Shown in pieces: positions 14,903-22,852 of a DNA stretch of 23,439 nucleotides. Source of the stretch: Flavobacterium psychrophilum (GTDB lineage: Bacteria > Bacteroidota > Bacteroidia > Flavobacteriales > Flavobacteriaceae); the NCBI GenBank assembly GCA_945866505.1, contig CAMBHH010000029.1:1-23439 (forward strand). The letters run 5' to 3'. The translations under genes were made by a program, and so were the position numbers. Numbering within the stretch: position 1 is the stretch's first letter; each line of letters opens with the position of its first letter. A model generated the notes under the pieces. That model worked only from the letters and a program-made list of their open reading frames with translations, had not been told where the DNA came from and did no database searches.

Positions 14903-15853
14903 TTAGCTCAATATACTAATAATTTGTGAGGCTAATTCGGTTCCAATTCTATCTTGTGCTTCTCCAGTTGCAGCGCCAATGTGTGGAGTCAACGAGATTT
15001 TTGGATGCATCAAAATGGTCATTTCTGGTTTTGGTTCACTTTCAAAAACGTCTAAACCTGCAAAAGAAACTTTTCCAGAATCCAATGCTTTTATCAAAGC
15101 TACTTCGTCAATAACTCCTCCACGAGCACAATTTACGATGCCAACTCCATCTTTCATAATTGCTAATGCTGCTTCGTCAACAATGTAACCATCTTGAGCA
15201 GGAACGTGCAAGGTGATAAAATCGGCCTCTTTAAACAATGATTCTAATGATTGAGAAACGATGGTTGTTGTAATAGATTGTCCGTCAAAAAATGCTACTT
15301 TTACATCTACAGTTGGAATAAAACTATCAGCAGCAATCACTTTCATACCAAGACCCAAAGCCATTTTTGCAGTAGCTTGACCAATACGACCAATTCCAAC
15401 GATTCCCAGTGTTTTTCCTCTTAATTCAATTCCGTTGGCATAGGCTTTTTTCAAGCCGTCAAAGTTAGAATCGCCTTCTAAAGGCATATTTCGATTGGAA
15501 TCGTGTAAGAAACGAACTCCCGAAAATAAATGTGCAAAAACTAATTCTGCCACCGATTCTGATGAAGAAGCGGGTGTGTTTATAACGTGAATTCCTTTGC
15601 TTTTCGCATAATCAACATCGATATTGTCCATACCAACGCCACCACGTCCAATGATTTTTAAACCGGGACAAGCGTCAATAATATCCTTACGAACCTTGGT
15701 TGCACTTCGAACTAAAACTACGCTTACGTTATTTTCGTTTACAAAATTAGCCACTTGTTCTTGTGCTACTTTTGTAGTTATAACTTCAAAACCTCCTTTT
15801 TCTAAAGCTAGAATTCCACTTTTTGAAATTCCGTCATTGGCTAATACTTTCAT
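14903..15853 (-). CDS. serA: D-3-phosphoglycerate dehydrogenase, short form
   Basis: This 316-residue NAD-dependent 2-hydroxyacid dehydrogenase catalyses the first step of serine synthesis, oxidising 3-phosphoglycerate to 3-phosphohydroxypyruvate. The nucleotide-binding motif GIGRIG lies at 153-158. The catalytic Arg is R244 (NCARGG), Glu is E273 (VFESEP) and His is H291 (TPHIGAAT). GRGGVGMDNID (69-79) matches phosphoglycerate dehydrogenases. It ends right after the catalytic domain, without the regulatory ACT domain of longer forms, so feedback by serine through ACT is not expected. It lies 60 nt downstream of serC, in line with its role. Confidence 0.92.
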   Translation of the reverse strand: MKVLANDGISKSGILALEKGGFEVITTKVAQEQVANFVNENNVSVVLVRSATKVRKDIIDACPGLKIIGRGGVGMDNIDVDYAKSKGIHVINTPASSSESVAELVFAHLFSGVRFLHDSNRNMPLEGDSNFDGLKKAYANGIELRGKTLGIVGIGRIGQATAKMALGLGMKVIAADSFIPTVDVKVAFFDGQSITTTIVSQSLESLFKEADFITLHVPAQDGYIVDEAALAIMKDGVGIVNCARGGVIDEVALIKALDSGKVSFAGLDVFESEPKPEMTILMHPKISLTPHIGAATGEAQDRIGTELASQIISILS

Positions 15854-15854
15854 T

Positions 15855-15896
15855 TTTAGAGTTGTATAATGTATATTGTAAAATTGTATGTTCTGT
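15855..15896. repeat. Heptad-phased repeat in the serC-serA gap
   Basis: From 15862 to 15896 the sequence steps in 7-nt units of a T/A-G-T-A type (TTGTATA, ATGTATA, TTGTAAA, ATTGTAT and one degenerate unit), and the phase extends to within one base of the serA start on the minus strand. It occupies most of the 60-nt serC-serA gap. Confidence 0.55.
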
Positions 15897-15913
15897 TAAA
15901 AAAGATTTAATTA

Positions 15914-16984
15914 CTAAATTTTATTTTCTAAATCTTTCATTACATCTACTAAAACTTGTACACTTTCTAATGGCAAAGCGTTGTACATTGATGCTCTATA
16001 ACCTCCTACAGAACGGTGTCCAGGTAATCCAACAATTCCAGCTTCCTTCAACATTGCATTGAAAGTATCGGTGTGCAAAGGAGTGTCTAATAAAAAACAG
16101 GCGTTCATAGTAGAACGGTCTTCTATAACTGCAGTGCCTTTAAACAAAGGGTTTCTATCAATTTCTGTATAAAGCAAATCTGCTTTTGCATTGTTTATTT
16201 TTTCGATTGCAGGAATTCCTCCAAGATTTTTCAACCATTGCAAGGTCAATAATGAAGCATAAATAGGGAAAACAGGTGGCGTATTGTACATACTTTCTGC
16301 TTTGATATGTTTTGCATAATCTAGCATACTAGGAATGTGACGACCGTTTTTGCCTAGAATTTCTTCTTTCACAACTACCAAAGCCGTGCCAGCAGGTCCC
16401 ATATTTTTTTGAGCTCCCGCGTAGATAATTCCAAACTTAGAAAAATCTATGTTTCTAGAGAACATATCCGAACTCATATCGCACACCATTGGAATGTCTA
16501 AAGTTGGAAATTCCTTCATTTGGGTTCCAAAAATGGTATTGTTACTGGTGCAGTGAAAATAATCTGCATCAGCAGGAATACTATATCCTTTTGGAACGTG
16601 GTTGTAATTTTCGTTTTTCGAAGAACCAACGACAACCGTTTCTCCAAAAAATTTGGCTTCTTTGATTGCTGCGCTTGCCCAAGTTCCTGAATCAAGATAA
16701 GCGGCTTTTCCGTTTTCTTTCATTAAATTGTAAGGAGCCATCAAAAATTCCATACTTGCGCCACCAGCAAGAAATAGTGCTTGATAACCTTTGCCTTCTA
16801 ATCCTAAAAGTTCTAAGGCTAACGCACGAGCTTCCTCCATTACGGCAACAAAATCTTTGCTTCGGTGCGAAATTTCCAATATGGAAAGGCCCGAATTATT
16901 GAAATTTAATATGGCTTGTGCTGATTTTTCAAAAACTTCTTGTGGTAAAATACAAGGTCCTGCGCTGTAGTTGTGTTTTTTCAT
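15914..16984 (-). CDS. serC: Phosphoserine aminotransferase
   Basis: This 356-residue PLP enzyme makes O-phosphoserine from 3-phosphohydroxypyruvate and glutamate, the second step of serine synthesis. The start at 16984 gives MKKHNYSAGPCILP, the conserved N-terminus; an upstream Met at 17017 is less likely. The PLP lysine is K193 in IIYAGAQKNMGPAG. FLAGGASMEF (71-80) and the C-terminal GLPGHRSVGGYRASMYNALP are family signatures. It lies 60 nt upstream of serA and 104 nt downstream of the acyl-CoA reductase gene, all on the minus strand. The third enzyme, SerB, is not in this window. Confidence 0.95.
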   Translation of the reverse strand: MKKHNYSAGPCILPQEVFEKSAQAILNFNNSGLSILEISHRSKDFVAVMEEARALALELLGLEGKGYQALFLAGGASMEFLMAPYNLMKENGKAAYLDSGTWASAAIKEAKFFGETVVVGSSKNENYNHVPKGYSIPADADYFHCTSNNTIFGTQMKEFPTLDIPMVCDMSSDMFSRNIDFSKFGIIYAGAQKNMGPAGTALVVVKEEILGKNGRHIPSMLDYAKHIKAESMYNTPPVFPIYASLLTLQWLKNLGGIPAIEKINNAKADLLYTEIDRNPLFKGTAVIEDRSTMNACFLLDTPLHTDTFNAMLKEAGIVGLPGHRSVGGYRASMYNALPLESVQVLVDVMKDLENKI

Positions 16985-17088
16985 TTTATAACTTATGTCC
17001 AAAAAATTAAGTCGCAAATTTCGGAAATCACAGTGGAATAATCACTAAACAACCGTTAAATAATTCGAAATAATTTGCTTATTTTTTT

Positions 17089-18147
17089 CTATATTGTTAA
17101 TAAAAATGACAAAGTATCAACATTATCTGCATAATCCCATAAATTTGGCTTTTGGGTTTGTCCAAAACTAATACTATTTGCGACAAGATTATTGCTTACA
17201 ATACATTGAATTTGTTCGTTTTCTGACTGCAGTCGAATTTGTAAATCTTCAATAGAATCGTAATATTCGTAAAAAACGCTCGAAATTGGCGAAGCATAAC
17301 TATTGTCTTCTTTGATAGTCAAAAAACCATTGTCCAATAACTTGAAATTGCTCATCAAGAAAACCGCCTTGTTATAGTCGTAATTGTTAGCGTATTTCTC
17401 ATAGTGAATAATATCTTGGTGTTCAAAAATAGCTTCGAAAAATGCATCGAACGAATAGCCTTTTGGCACAAAAAGTTTAGAAACATTCCGACAGCCTAAA
17501 CCAAAATACCTAAAAATATCTTCACCTAAAGCGACAAGTTGTTCCTTAGTTTCGTGTCCGTTCAAAACCGCAACGGAATTTCTGTTTTTTCGAATGATGC
17601 TAGGTTTGTCTTTGAAATAATATTCGAAATAACGAGCAGTATTATTGCTTCCTGTAGCGATTACGGCATCAAAATTTTCTAGTTTTCCGTCTACAAAAGT
17701 AATTTTATTTGCAAATTCGGGTTCAACTGCGGTCAAGTAGTTGGCCAAAAAAGGCAATAGAAATTGATCATTCGACGATGTTTTTATCAATACATTATTG
17801 CCCGAAATCAAAACGGAAAGAAAATCGTGAAAACCTACAAGCGGAATGTTTCCAGCCAATATTAAACCAACATTTTTCGGTTTTACCTCTTTAAAATTAT
17901 AACGTAAAAGCCACGTATTTAAATTGTCCTCTGTCAACGCTGTAGCCCAAGATTGAATCGAAAAACAAACGTTTTCAGGAGTGTACCAACCGTTGTGAGA
18001 TTGGGAAAGTTGAATTAGATTCTCAAAATTTTTTAAAAAAATATCGTTATGTAAAACGGATGGATTTTGAATGGATTCTTTCTGCGTAAACTGGCTTAAA
18101 AATTTGCCTAATGCTATAAATCCTCTTTTTTTGTCGTTTTCGAACAT
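17089..18147 (-). CDS. Acyl-CoA reductase (LuxC-like) family protein
   Basis: A 352-residue member of the acyl-CoA reductase family related to LuxC and to aldehyde dehydrogenases, which reduce acyl-CoA to an aldehyde with NADPH. Supporting pieces are VGLILAGNIPLVGFHDFLSVL (93-113), the cofactor-side ATGSNNTARYFEYYF (164-178) and the likely catalytic Cys219 in RYFGLGCRNVSKLFVP. The Flavobacteriia version is commonly found beside serC and a ferredoxin, as here, but its substrate is not known to me. It is divergent from the ferredoxin gene, with overlapping promoters. Confidence 0.83.
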   Translation of the reverse strand: MFENDKKRGFIALGKFLSQFTQKESIQNPSVLHNDIFLKNFENLIQLSQSHNGWYTPENVCFSIQSWATALTEDNLNTWLLRYNFKEVKPKNVGLILAGNIPLVGFHDFLSVLISGNNVLIKTSSNDQFLLPFLANYLTAVEPEFANKITFVDGKLENFDAVIATGSNNTARYFEYYFKDKPSIIRKNRNSVAVLNGHETKEQLVALGEDIFRYFGLGCRNVSKLFVPKGYSFDAFFEAIFEHQDIIHYEKYANNYDYNKAVFLMSNFKLLDNGFLTIKEDNSYASPISSVFYEYYDSIEDLQIRLQSENEQIQCIVSNNLVANSISFGQTQKPNLWDYADNVDTLSFLLTI

Positions 18148-18153
18148 AACTAA

Positions 18154-18185
18154 TTTGTATATGAAAAGTTTTGATTGTAATTTTG
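18154..18185 (+). promoter_or_regulatory. Ferredoxin promoter (TTTG - 20 nt - TAATTTTG)
   Basis: TTTG at 18154-18157 and TAATTTTG at 18178-18185 match the Bacteroidota -33/-7 pair with a 20-nt spacer. Transcription would start near 18191, giving a leader of about 88 nt that is mostly heptad repeat. Confidence 0.5.
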
Positions 18186-18187
18186 TA

Positions 18188-18195
18188 CAAAAATA
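18188..18195 (-). promoter_or_regulatory. -7 element (TATTTTTG) for acyl-CoA reductase
   Basis: The minus strand reads TATTTTTG, 40 nt before the ATG at 18147. It is two bases from the opposing -7 element; the shared core TTTTGTACAAAA (18181-18192) is a perfect palindrome. Confidence 0.45.
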
Positions 18196-18209
18196 TGCTT
18201 TAATTAGTT

Positions 18210-18275
18210 AAAAGTCAAAAGTGAAAACACTTAGTGAAAAACTTCCGACTTCTAACCACTAACTTCAAACTTAAA
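18210..18275. repeat. Heptad-phased repeat in the ferredoxin leader
   Basis: Units AAAAGTC, AAAAGTG, AAAACAC (from 18210) are followed, after a 3-base phase shift, by ACTTCCG, ACTTCTA, ACCACTA and two more (18241-18275). The array stops three bases before the ATG at 18279. As in the 2657 array, the two halves are of complementary type (AAGT and ACTT). Confidence 0.72.
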
Positions 18276-18278
18276 AAA

Positions 18279-18626
18279 ATGGCAATTATAATAACAGACG
18301 AGTGCATCAATTGTGGTGCTTGTGAACCAGAATGTCCAAATACTGCAATTTATGAAGGAGCAGACGATTGGAGATACAAGGATGGTACTAGTATTAGAGG
18401 GAAAGTTGTTTTGGCTTCTGGCGAAGAAGTGGACGCAGATGCTGCACAGACTCCAATTTCAGACGATATTTATTATATCGTTCCAGGAAAATGTACGGAA
18501 TGTAAAGGATTTCACGACGAACCACAATGTGCTGCAGTTTGCCCAGTGGATTGTTGCGTTCCTGATGAAAATCACGTGGAAAGCGAAGAAACATTGCTAG
18601 CAAGACAAGCATTTCTTCATAATTAA
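18279..18626 (+). CDS. 2[4Fe-4S] ferredoxin
   Basis: A 115-residue cytoplasmic electron carrier. The start is the ATG at 18279 ([20 protein letters not shown]); the frame is open 45 nt further upstream but only through heptad repeat. The first cluster uses C9, C12, C15 and C19 (C-x2-C-x2-C-x3-C followed by Pro). The second uses C72, C75, C84 and C88, with an extended C-x8-C spacing ([18 protein letters not shown]), as in YfhL/Alvin-type ferredoxins. A 50-residue insert separates the clusters, longer than in clostridial types, and two further Cys (92, 93) follow. It could supply electrons to the divergently encoded acyl-CoA reductase or another enzyme; that is inference from position only. Confidence 0.94.
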   Translation: MAIIITDECINCGACEPECPNTAIYEGADDWRYKDGTSIRGKVVLASGEEVDADAAQTPISDDIYYIVPGKCTECKGFHDEPQCAAVCPVDCCVPDENHVESEETLLARQAFLHN

Positions 18627-18671
18627 TACTTTTAAAGTTCTAAAAAACTTTATAAATTAAGGGATTAAAAT

Positions 18672-18715
18672 AAAGCGATTAAGGTAAAAGTATTTTTTCT
18701 TAATCGCTTTTTTTT
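18672..18715 (+). terminator. Ferredoxin terminator
   Basis: A perfect 12-bp stem (AAAGCGATTAAG at 18672-18683 with CTTAATCGCTTT at 18699-18710) with a 15-nt loop, followed by T's. It lies 46 nt after the stop. The stretch 18716-18914 shows no gene I can support. Confidence 0.9.
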
Positions 18716-18914
18716 GTGCGCATTACTTATGATTTTGTGAAAATAACCTTGATTAACTGATTTTAAGAATCGAATATTTTGACTTTTTATGAATGGTTTT
18801 AAAATTATAAAATTGCTATTTGCAGTGGTTTGCGAAAGTAAAGACGCTAATATATCAGACAATAGAATATACACCGCTAAAAAATAAAAGTTCACATATC
18901 TGAAAAAGTTTTGT

Positions 18915-18922
18915 TAGATTTG
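18915..18922 (+). promoter_or_regulatory. -7 element (TAGATTTG) for the exported protein
   Basis: Exact TAnnTTTG match. Initiation near 18928 leaves five bases before the ATG at 18933 and eleven before the ATG at 18939, which favours the second start. Confidence 0.45.
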
Positions 18923-18938
18923 TTAAAATTGCATGGGT

Positions 18939-20111
18939 ATGAAGAATTATTTACTTCTATTTTTTTTGTCTGTATTTTGCTCTATCACCGTTTATTCGCA
19001 AAACAGCGAAAAATTAATTCTGTTAAAAGATGTAGATACTAATCTTCCTATTGAAGATGCTACTGTGTTTATTGTTAAAACAAAACAGACTTTATTGAGT
19101 AATTCTGAGGGCAAAATCACTTTTCTTTTAACAGGTGCTTCTAATATACAAGTTTCACATTCTTCATATAAATCTGTTGTAGTTCGTTCGAATACACTAG
19201 CAAAAACAGATAATGTAATTTATCTAAAAAGCAATGTTAGCGGTTTAGACGAGATAATAATTACCAAACAACATCCGCAAATCATCCTCAAATCGTTGGT
19301 TGAAAACTCGATAAAAAAGTTAACAGTTCCTGCTCGATTGAAAGTGTATGCAAGAGAATTTTATAAATTGGATGGAAATTATACCAACTTTAATGATGGC
19401 TTAATCAATTTTCAATTAGAGGCCAAACAAAAAAAATTTAAAAATATTATTTTAGTAGAACAAAACAGATCTTATGGGCTTGTAAATGATCAAATTAGTC
19501 ACGATGTTTTAGGCTATAACCTGAACAATATCATGGAAAATTACTATAAATTTAAATATTTAAATCTCTTACTGGAATCCAATGCCAAAAAAGAGTATGA
19601 TTTTACAATAAAAGGATATTCTGCAAATGCCGATTTTAATGTACTATTAGTTTCGCCTATAGAAAATGGAAAAGAACTGAGAGATAATTATAGGATTTTA
19701 TACGACCATAAGAAAAAATTGATCCTTGAAGTTAGTTCTTATTTATCCCCGATAATTTTAGCTAAAGTCAAAGAGAAAACTGCCGTTGGTTCGAAAAACA
19801 TTTACAAATCGATGTTTAAAAATACTTATCGAATAGATAATTCAAATTATTACTTGTTGAGTTCTAAGGAAGAAATAGGTTTTGAACGTATTGAAAAGGA
19901 TAAAAAAGCTGAAATTGAGGTTAGAAATTACTTAGTAACTACCAACTTTAGTACCAACAGCTTTACCTATAAAGACAGCAATGTATTTAAAGATCAAACG
20001 CTTTACAATAAAAAAAATGTTATTTTAAATCCGTACTGGTATATCTCAGGTTTAACGGCTACTGACGATGAACTAGAAATAGTTAATAAACTCGATAGTA
20101 AAACGGATTAA
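18939..20111 (+). CDS. Exported protein with an N-terminal carboxypeptidase-regulatory-like domain
   Basis: About 390 residues from the ATG at 18939 (MKNYLLLFF); an in-frame ATG at 18933 adds Met-Gly. A signal peptide ends near TVYS|QNSEK. Residues about 25-105 have the beta-sandwich pattern of CarboxypepD_reg-like domains (VDTNLPIEDATVFIVKT, SNSEGKITF, VSHSSYKSVVVRS), followed by LDEIIITKQ, the kind of linker often found before Bacteroidota barrels or plugs. The remainder (VENSIKKLTVPARLKVYAREFYK onward) has no domain I can name and does not look like a barrel. Likely periplasmic or outer-membrane-associated. It shares a terminator with the convergent TonB receptor gene. Confidence 0.8.
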   Translation: MKNYLLLFFLSVFCSITVYSQNSEKLILLKDVDTNLPIEDATVFIVKTKQTLLSNSEGKITFLLTGASNIQVSHSSYKSVVVRSNTLAKTDNVIYLKSNVSGLDEIIITKQHPQIILKSLVENSIKKLTVPARLKVYAREFYKLDGNYTNFNDGLINFQLEAKQKKFKNIILVEQNRSYGLVNDQISHDVLGYNLNNIMENYYKFKYLNLLLESNAKKEYDFTIKGYSANADFNVLLVSPIENGKELRDNYRILYDHKKKLILEVSSYLSPIILAKVKEKTAVGSKNIYKSMFKNTYRIDNSNYYLLSSKEEIGFERIEKDKKAEIEVRNYLVTTNFSTNSFTYKDSNVFKDQTLYNKKNVILNPYWYISGLTATDDELEIVNKLDSKTD

Positions 20112-20122
20112 TTTATTTATAA

Positions 20123-20152
20123 AAAAAAGGGCCTTTTAGAAAGCCCTTTTTT
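20123..20152. terminator. Bidirectional terminator between the exported protein and the TonB receptor
   Basis: AAAAAAGGGC (20123-20132) pairs with GCCCTTTTTT (20143-20152) around a 10-nt loop. A and T runs on the two sides give U tails in both directions. It lies between the stops of two convergent genes. Confidence 0.9.
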
Positions 20153-20172
20153 GATAATTTTAAACGTTGAAT

Positions 20173-22665
20173 TTAGAAGGTAAACCCTAATCTTGTATAA
20201 TAATAGGCTCCGCTAAAACCCATTTGTACGGCATCCCAGTATCCACCAGCTTCAACCCAGTCATCTTGTTGGTCAGGATAAATATTAAAAATGTTATTCC
20301 CACCAACGCTTAGTTTAAATGATTTTGAAAGTTTAAATCCGAAGGTCAAATCAGTGACTCTTTTTGCAGAATACGTATCTGTTGCTGCAACAACTTGTTC
20401 AGCAAAACTACCATAATCGGCTACATCTTCAAGCATTTGATAATCTAATAATTTTACTTCGCTAAAGCGAGTATATGATAAACCGGCATGGAACCATTTT
20501 TTATCATAGGTAAAATTTAAACCAAATTTGCTTGAAGGGGCTGAAGCCAATAAAAAGGCTTTGTCACGTTCTCCAAAGAAAGTTTGTTCATCTAGATTTC
20601 CATTTTTAACTTTTGCAATTTCCATATGATTGATATTTCCAGTAAGTGTAAAACCAAAAGAGCCGTTGTCAAATTTCTCTTTCCACGCAAATACAACGTC
20701 TAAACCTCTTGTTTTTGTGTCTGCACCATTTACAAAAAACTGAGCTGCATCAACATTTAATCCTAAAGCCGTTGCATCAAAATAGCCTGTTAATACAATT
20801 CTATCTTTTACATTAATCATATAACCATCAATAGTTGCTGTAAAGTTGCCTTCGGTAACTGTAAAACCTAAAGAGGCATTTACCGCCTTTTCTTCATTTA
20901 GTTGTTGAATACCAAATGCTTTTGTAACTGGACTGTCATTGGCAGAAAGCAACACTTCGGTTGCACCCGCACTACTAAAATTGGTAAAGCTAGTATTGTA
21001 GTATATTTGAGCTAAGGAAGGTGCTCTAAATCCTGTACTTACAGAACCTCTCAAATTAATGAAATCCGAAATTTTAAATCTTGATGAAATTTTTCCATTA
21101 ATAGTGCTTCCAAAATCACTATAATTTTCAAAACGAACTGCTCCGCTTACCAGAAGCGCTTTTGTAATGTCAAATTCAGCATCTACATAGGCAGAAAAAT
21201 TAGATCGAGATTCATCAACAACGTTTTTTGGACTGTAACCAGGGAAACCTTGAGATCCACCAGGTCTTGGCTCTCCAGAAATTGGGTCAATTGGTGCAGA
21301 CTGTATTGTTGGGTTCGTAATTGGATTTCCAGCAGTGTCATAGGTTGCGTAAGAGCCAATTTCACCAGCAAAAATTTCGAAGTTCTCTGTCCTATATTCA
21401 GCTCCAAAAGCAAGATTCATTCCGTCAAGTATCGAATCGTAGTTTTTAGAAAAATCTAAATTTAGAGTGTTTTGGCTAAGGCTATGTCCACCAGCTTCAA
21501 ACTGCCTTGGAGAAGCACCTTCGAGAGAGGCGTTTAACGTACCTTTTATGGTATAATCAAAAATGTTTTTACCATAGGTATTGCTTAAATCAACATTCCA
21601 TCCACTAGCAGTTTTGGTTTTAAAACCTGCAGCAATAGAATTGTCAACAATTATTGAAGTAATTCGAGGTGTGAATCCACCTGGATAAATAGATTCAACG
21701 ACTCTTTCTCCACCGTTTCTGGTAAAAGCATAAGCATCTGTATCTCTGTAATTTCTGCCTCCAAAAGCATAAAAGTCAATTTTATCAGTAATAGGAAGTG
21801 ATAAATTACCAATAAAATTAACTCCCGTAATACTGGCTTCACCAAATCCTTTTCTAAAATCAAATCCTGGTCGTAATGTTTTTTCTTTATTTAAAAATTC
21901 GCCAGTAAAGTTTGCATATCCACCTTTATTTCCTAATCCAATTCCGTAATTTGCTGTAATCTTTGTCGAAGCACCATCAAAAGCTTGGTTTTTTCCAAAA
22001 GAATTTCCATTTCCATTTTGATCTAATCTAAAATCTTTTGTGTTTGCGGTTCCTAAAGGAAAATCACCTCGTGCATCTGTATTGTAGGCTCCAAAGGACA
22101 CAGCTCCTGTTAATTCATTTATATTATCATTCAAAACGATATTGATAACACCAGCGATCGCGTCAGAACCATATTGTGCTGCGGCACCATCTCTCAATAT
22201 TTCAATTCTCTTTATAGAAGATGCAGGAATAGCATTTAAATCGGTTCCTGTATTTCCTCTACCTCGAGTTCCAAAAAGATTAATGAGTGAGGATTGATGT
22301 CTTCTTTTTCCGTTGATTAAAACCAAGGTTTGGTCTGGCCCCATTCCTCTCAAAGAAGCAGGGTCAACGTGATCGGCACCATCAGATCCCGATTGTTTGT
22401 TGGCGTTGAAAGAAGGGGCAACATATTGCAGTAATTCGTTAATTTCGATTTTTCCACTTTGCGTGGTTACGTCTTTTACACTAATTATGTCAATTGGAAC
22501 AGCAGAGTTTACAACCGTTCTTTTCGTATTTCTAGAACCAACTATCTGTACTTCTCGCAATTGCTCTCCCTCTTTTGGGACCTCATCGGTTTTGGTTGGT
22601 TTAGCTTCTTGTGAAAATGCAAGCGAAACGTTTAGGATGCAAATCAACAATGTAATTTTTTTCAT
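20173..22665 (-). CDS. TonB-dependent outer-membrane receptor
   Basis: An 830-residue receptor that imports a substrate across the outer membrane using ExbBD-TonB energy. The start is the ATG at 22665 (MKKITLLICILNVSLAFSQ, a signal peptide); a Met 63 nt upstream only adds a basic stretch. A TonB-box-like REVQIV lies at about 37-42, then a plug domain (INELLQYVAPSFN, SLRGMGPDQTLVLINGKRRH, IKRIEILRDGAAAQYGSDAIAGVINIVL) and a long barrel, ending in YYYTRLGFTF with terminal Phe. There is no N-terminal carboxypeptidase-regulatory domain and no SusD partner, so it is not a SusC. Substrate cannot be told; siderophore, metal or vitamin are all possible. It is divergent from ychF. Confidence 0.94.
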   Translation of the reverse strand: MKKITLLICILNVSLAFSQEAKPTKTDEVPKEGEQLREVQIVGSRNTKRTVVNSAVPIDIISVKDVTTQSGKIEINELLQYVAPSFNANKQSGSDGADHVDPASLRGMGPDQTLVLINGKRRHQSSLINLFGTRGRGNTGTDLNAIPASSIKRIEILRDGAAAQYGSDAIAGVINIVLNDNINELTGAVSFGAYNTDARGDFPLGTANTKDFRLDQNGNGNSFGKNQAFDGASTKITANYGIGLGNKGGYANFTGEFLNKEKTLRPGFDFRKGFGEASITGVNFIGNLSLPITDKIDFYAFGGRNYRDTDAYAFTRNGGERVVESIYPGGFTPRITSIIVDNSIAAGFKTKTASGWNVDLSNTYGKNIFDYTIKGTLNASLEGASPRQFEAGGHSLSQNTLNLDFSKNYDSILDGMNLAFGAEYRTENFEIFAGEIGSYATYDTAGNPITNPTIQSAPIDPISGEPRPGGSQGFPGYSPKNVVDESRSNFSAYVDAEFDITKALLVSGAVRFENYSDFGSTINGKISSRFKISDFINLRGSVSTGFRAPSLAQIYYNTSFTNFSSAGATEVLLSANDSPVTKAFGIQQLNEEKAVNASLGFTVTEGNFTATIDGYMINVKDRIVLTGYFDATALGLNVDAAQFFVNGADTKTRGLDVVFAWKEKFDNGSFGFTLTGNINHMEIAKVKNGNLDEQTFFGERDKAFLLASAPSSKFGLNFTYDKKWFHAGLSYTRFSEVKLLDYQMLEDVADYGSFAEQVVAATDTYSAKRVTDLTFGFKLSKSFKLSVGGNNIFNIYPDQQDDWVEAGGYWDAVQMGFSGAYYYTRLGFTF

Positions 22666-22819
22666 AATAATTTGGTTTTGGTTGAACTTTAATTTTGTAA
22701 TAGTTCGCAATTTAAATTTTTTTAACAAAACATTTGCAAATTGCTTTGTTTTTTATAAAAAAATTATGGGCTGCGTATTAATCTGTAGGTTTTAAGATGG
22801 TAAACATTTTTTTAAGTCA

Positions 22820-22827
22820 TATATTTG
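22820..22827 (+). promoter_or_regulatory. -7 element (TATATTTG) for ychF
   Basis: Exact TAnnTTTG match 25 nt before the ATG at 22853. No matching -33 motif was evident. Confidence 0.5.
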
Positions 22828-22852
22828 CACATTTTTAATTAAAGACCTTATA

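Noticed and set aside
18665..18895. 76-codon minus-strand frame after the ferredoxin gene
   Set aside because: It runs through the ferredoxin terminator hairpin and has no family resemblance; the hydrophobic start is a by-product of AT-rich DNA.
19745..19760. CCCCGATAATTTT in the exported-protein gene as a third copy of the embedded palindrome
   Set aside because: Only the left arm matches; the right arm and the flanks are absent and the encoded peptide differs.
20173..22665. TonB receptor as a SusC-type glycan importer partnering the GH16 enzyme
   Set aside because: It lacks the N-terminal carboxypeptidase-regulatory domain, has no SusD neighbour and is 14 kb from the GH16 gene.
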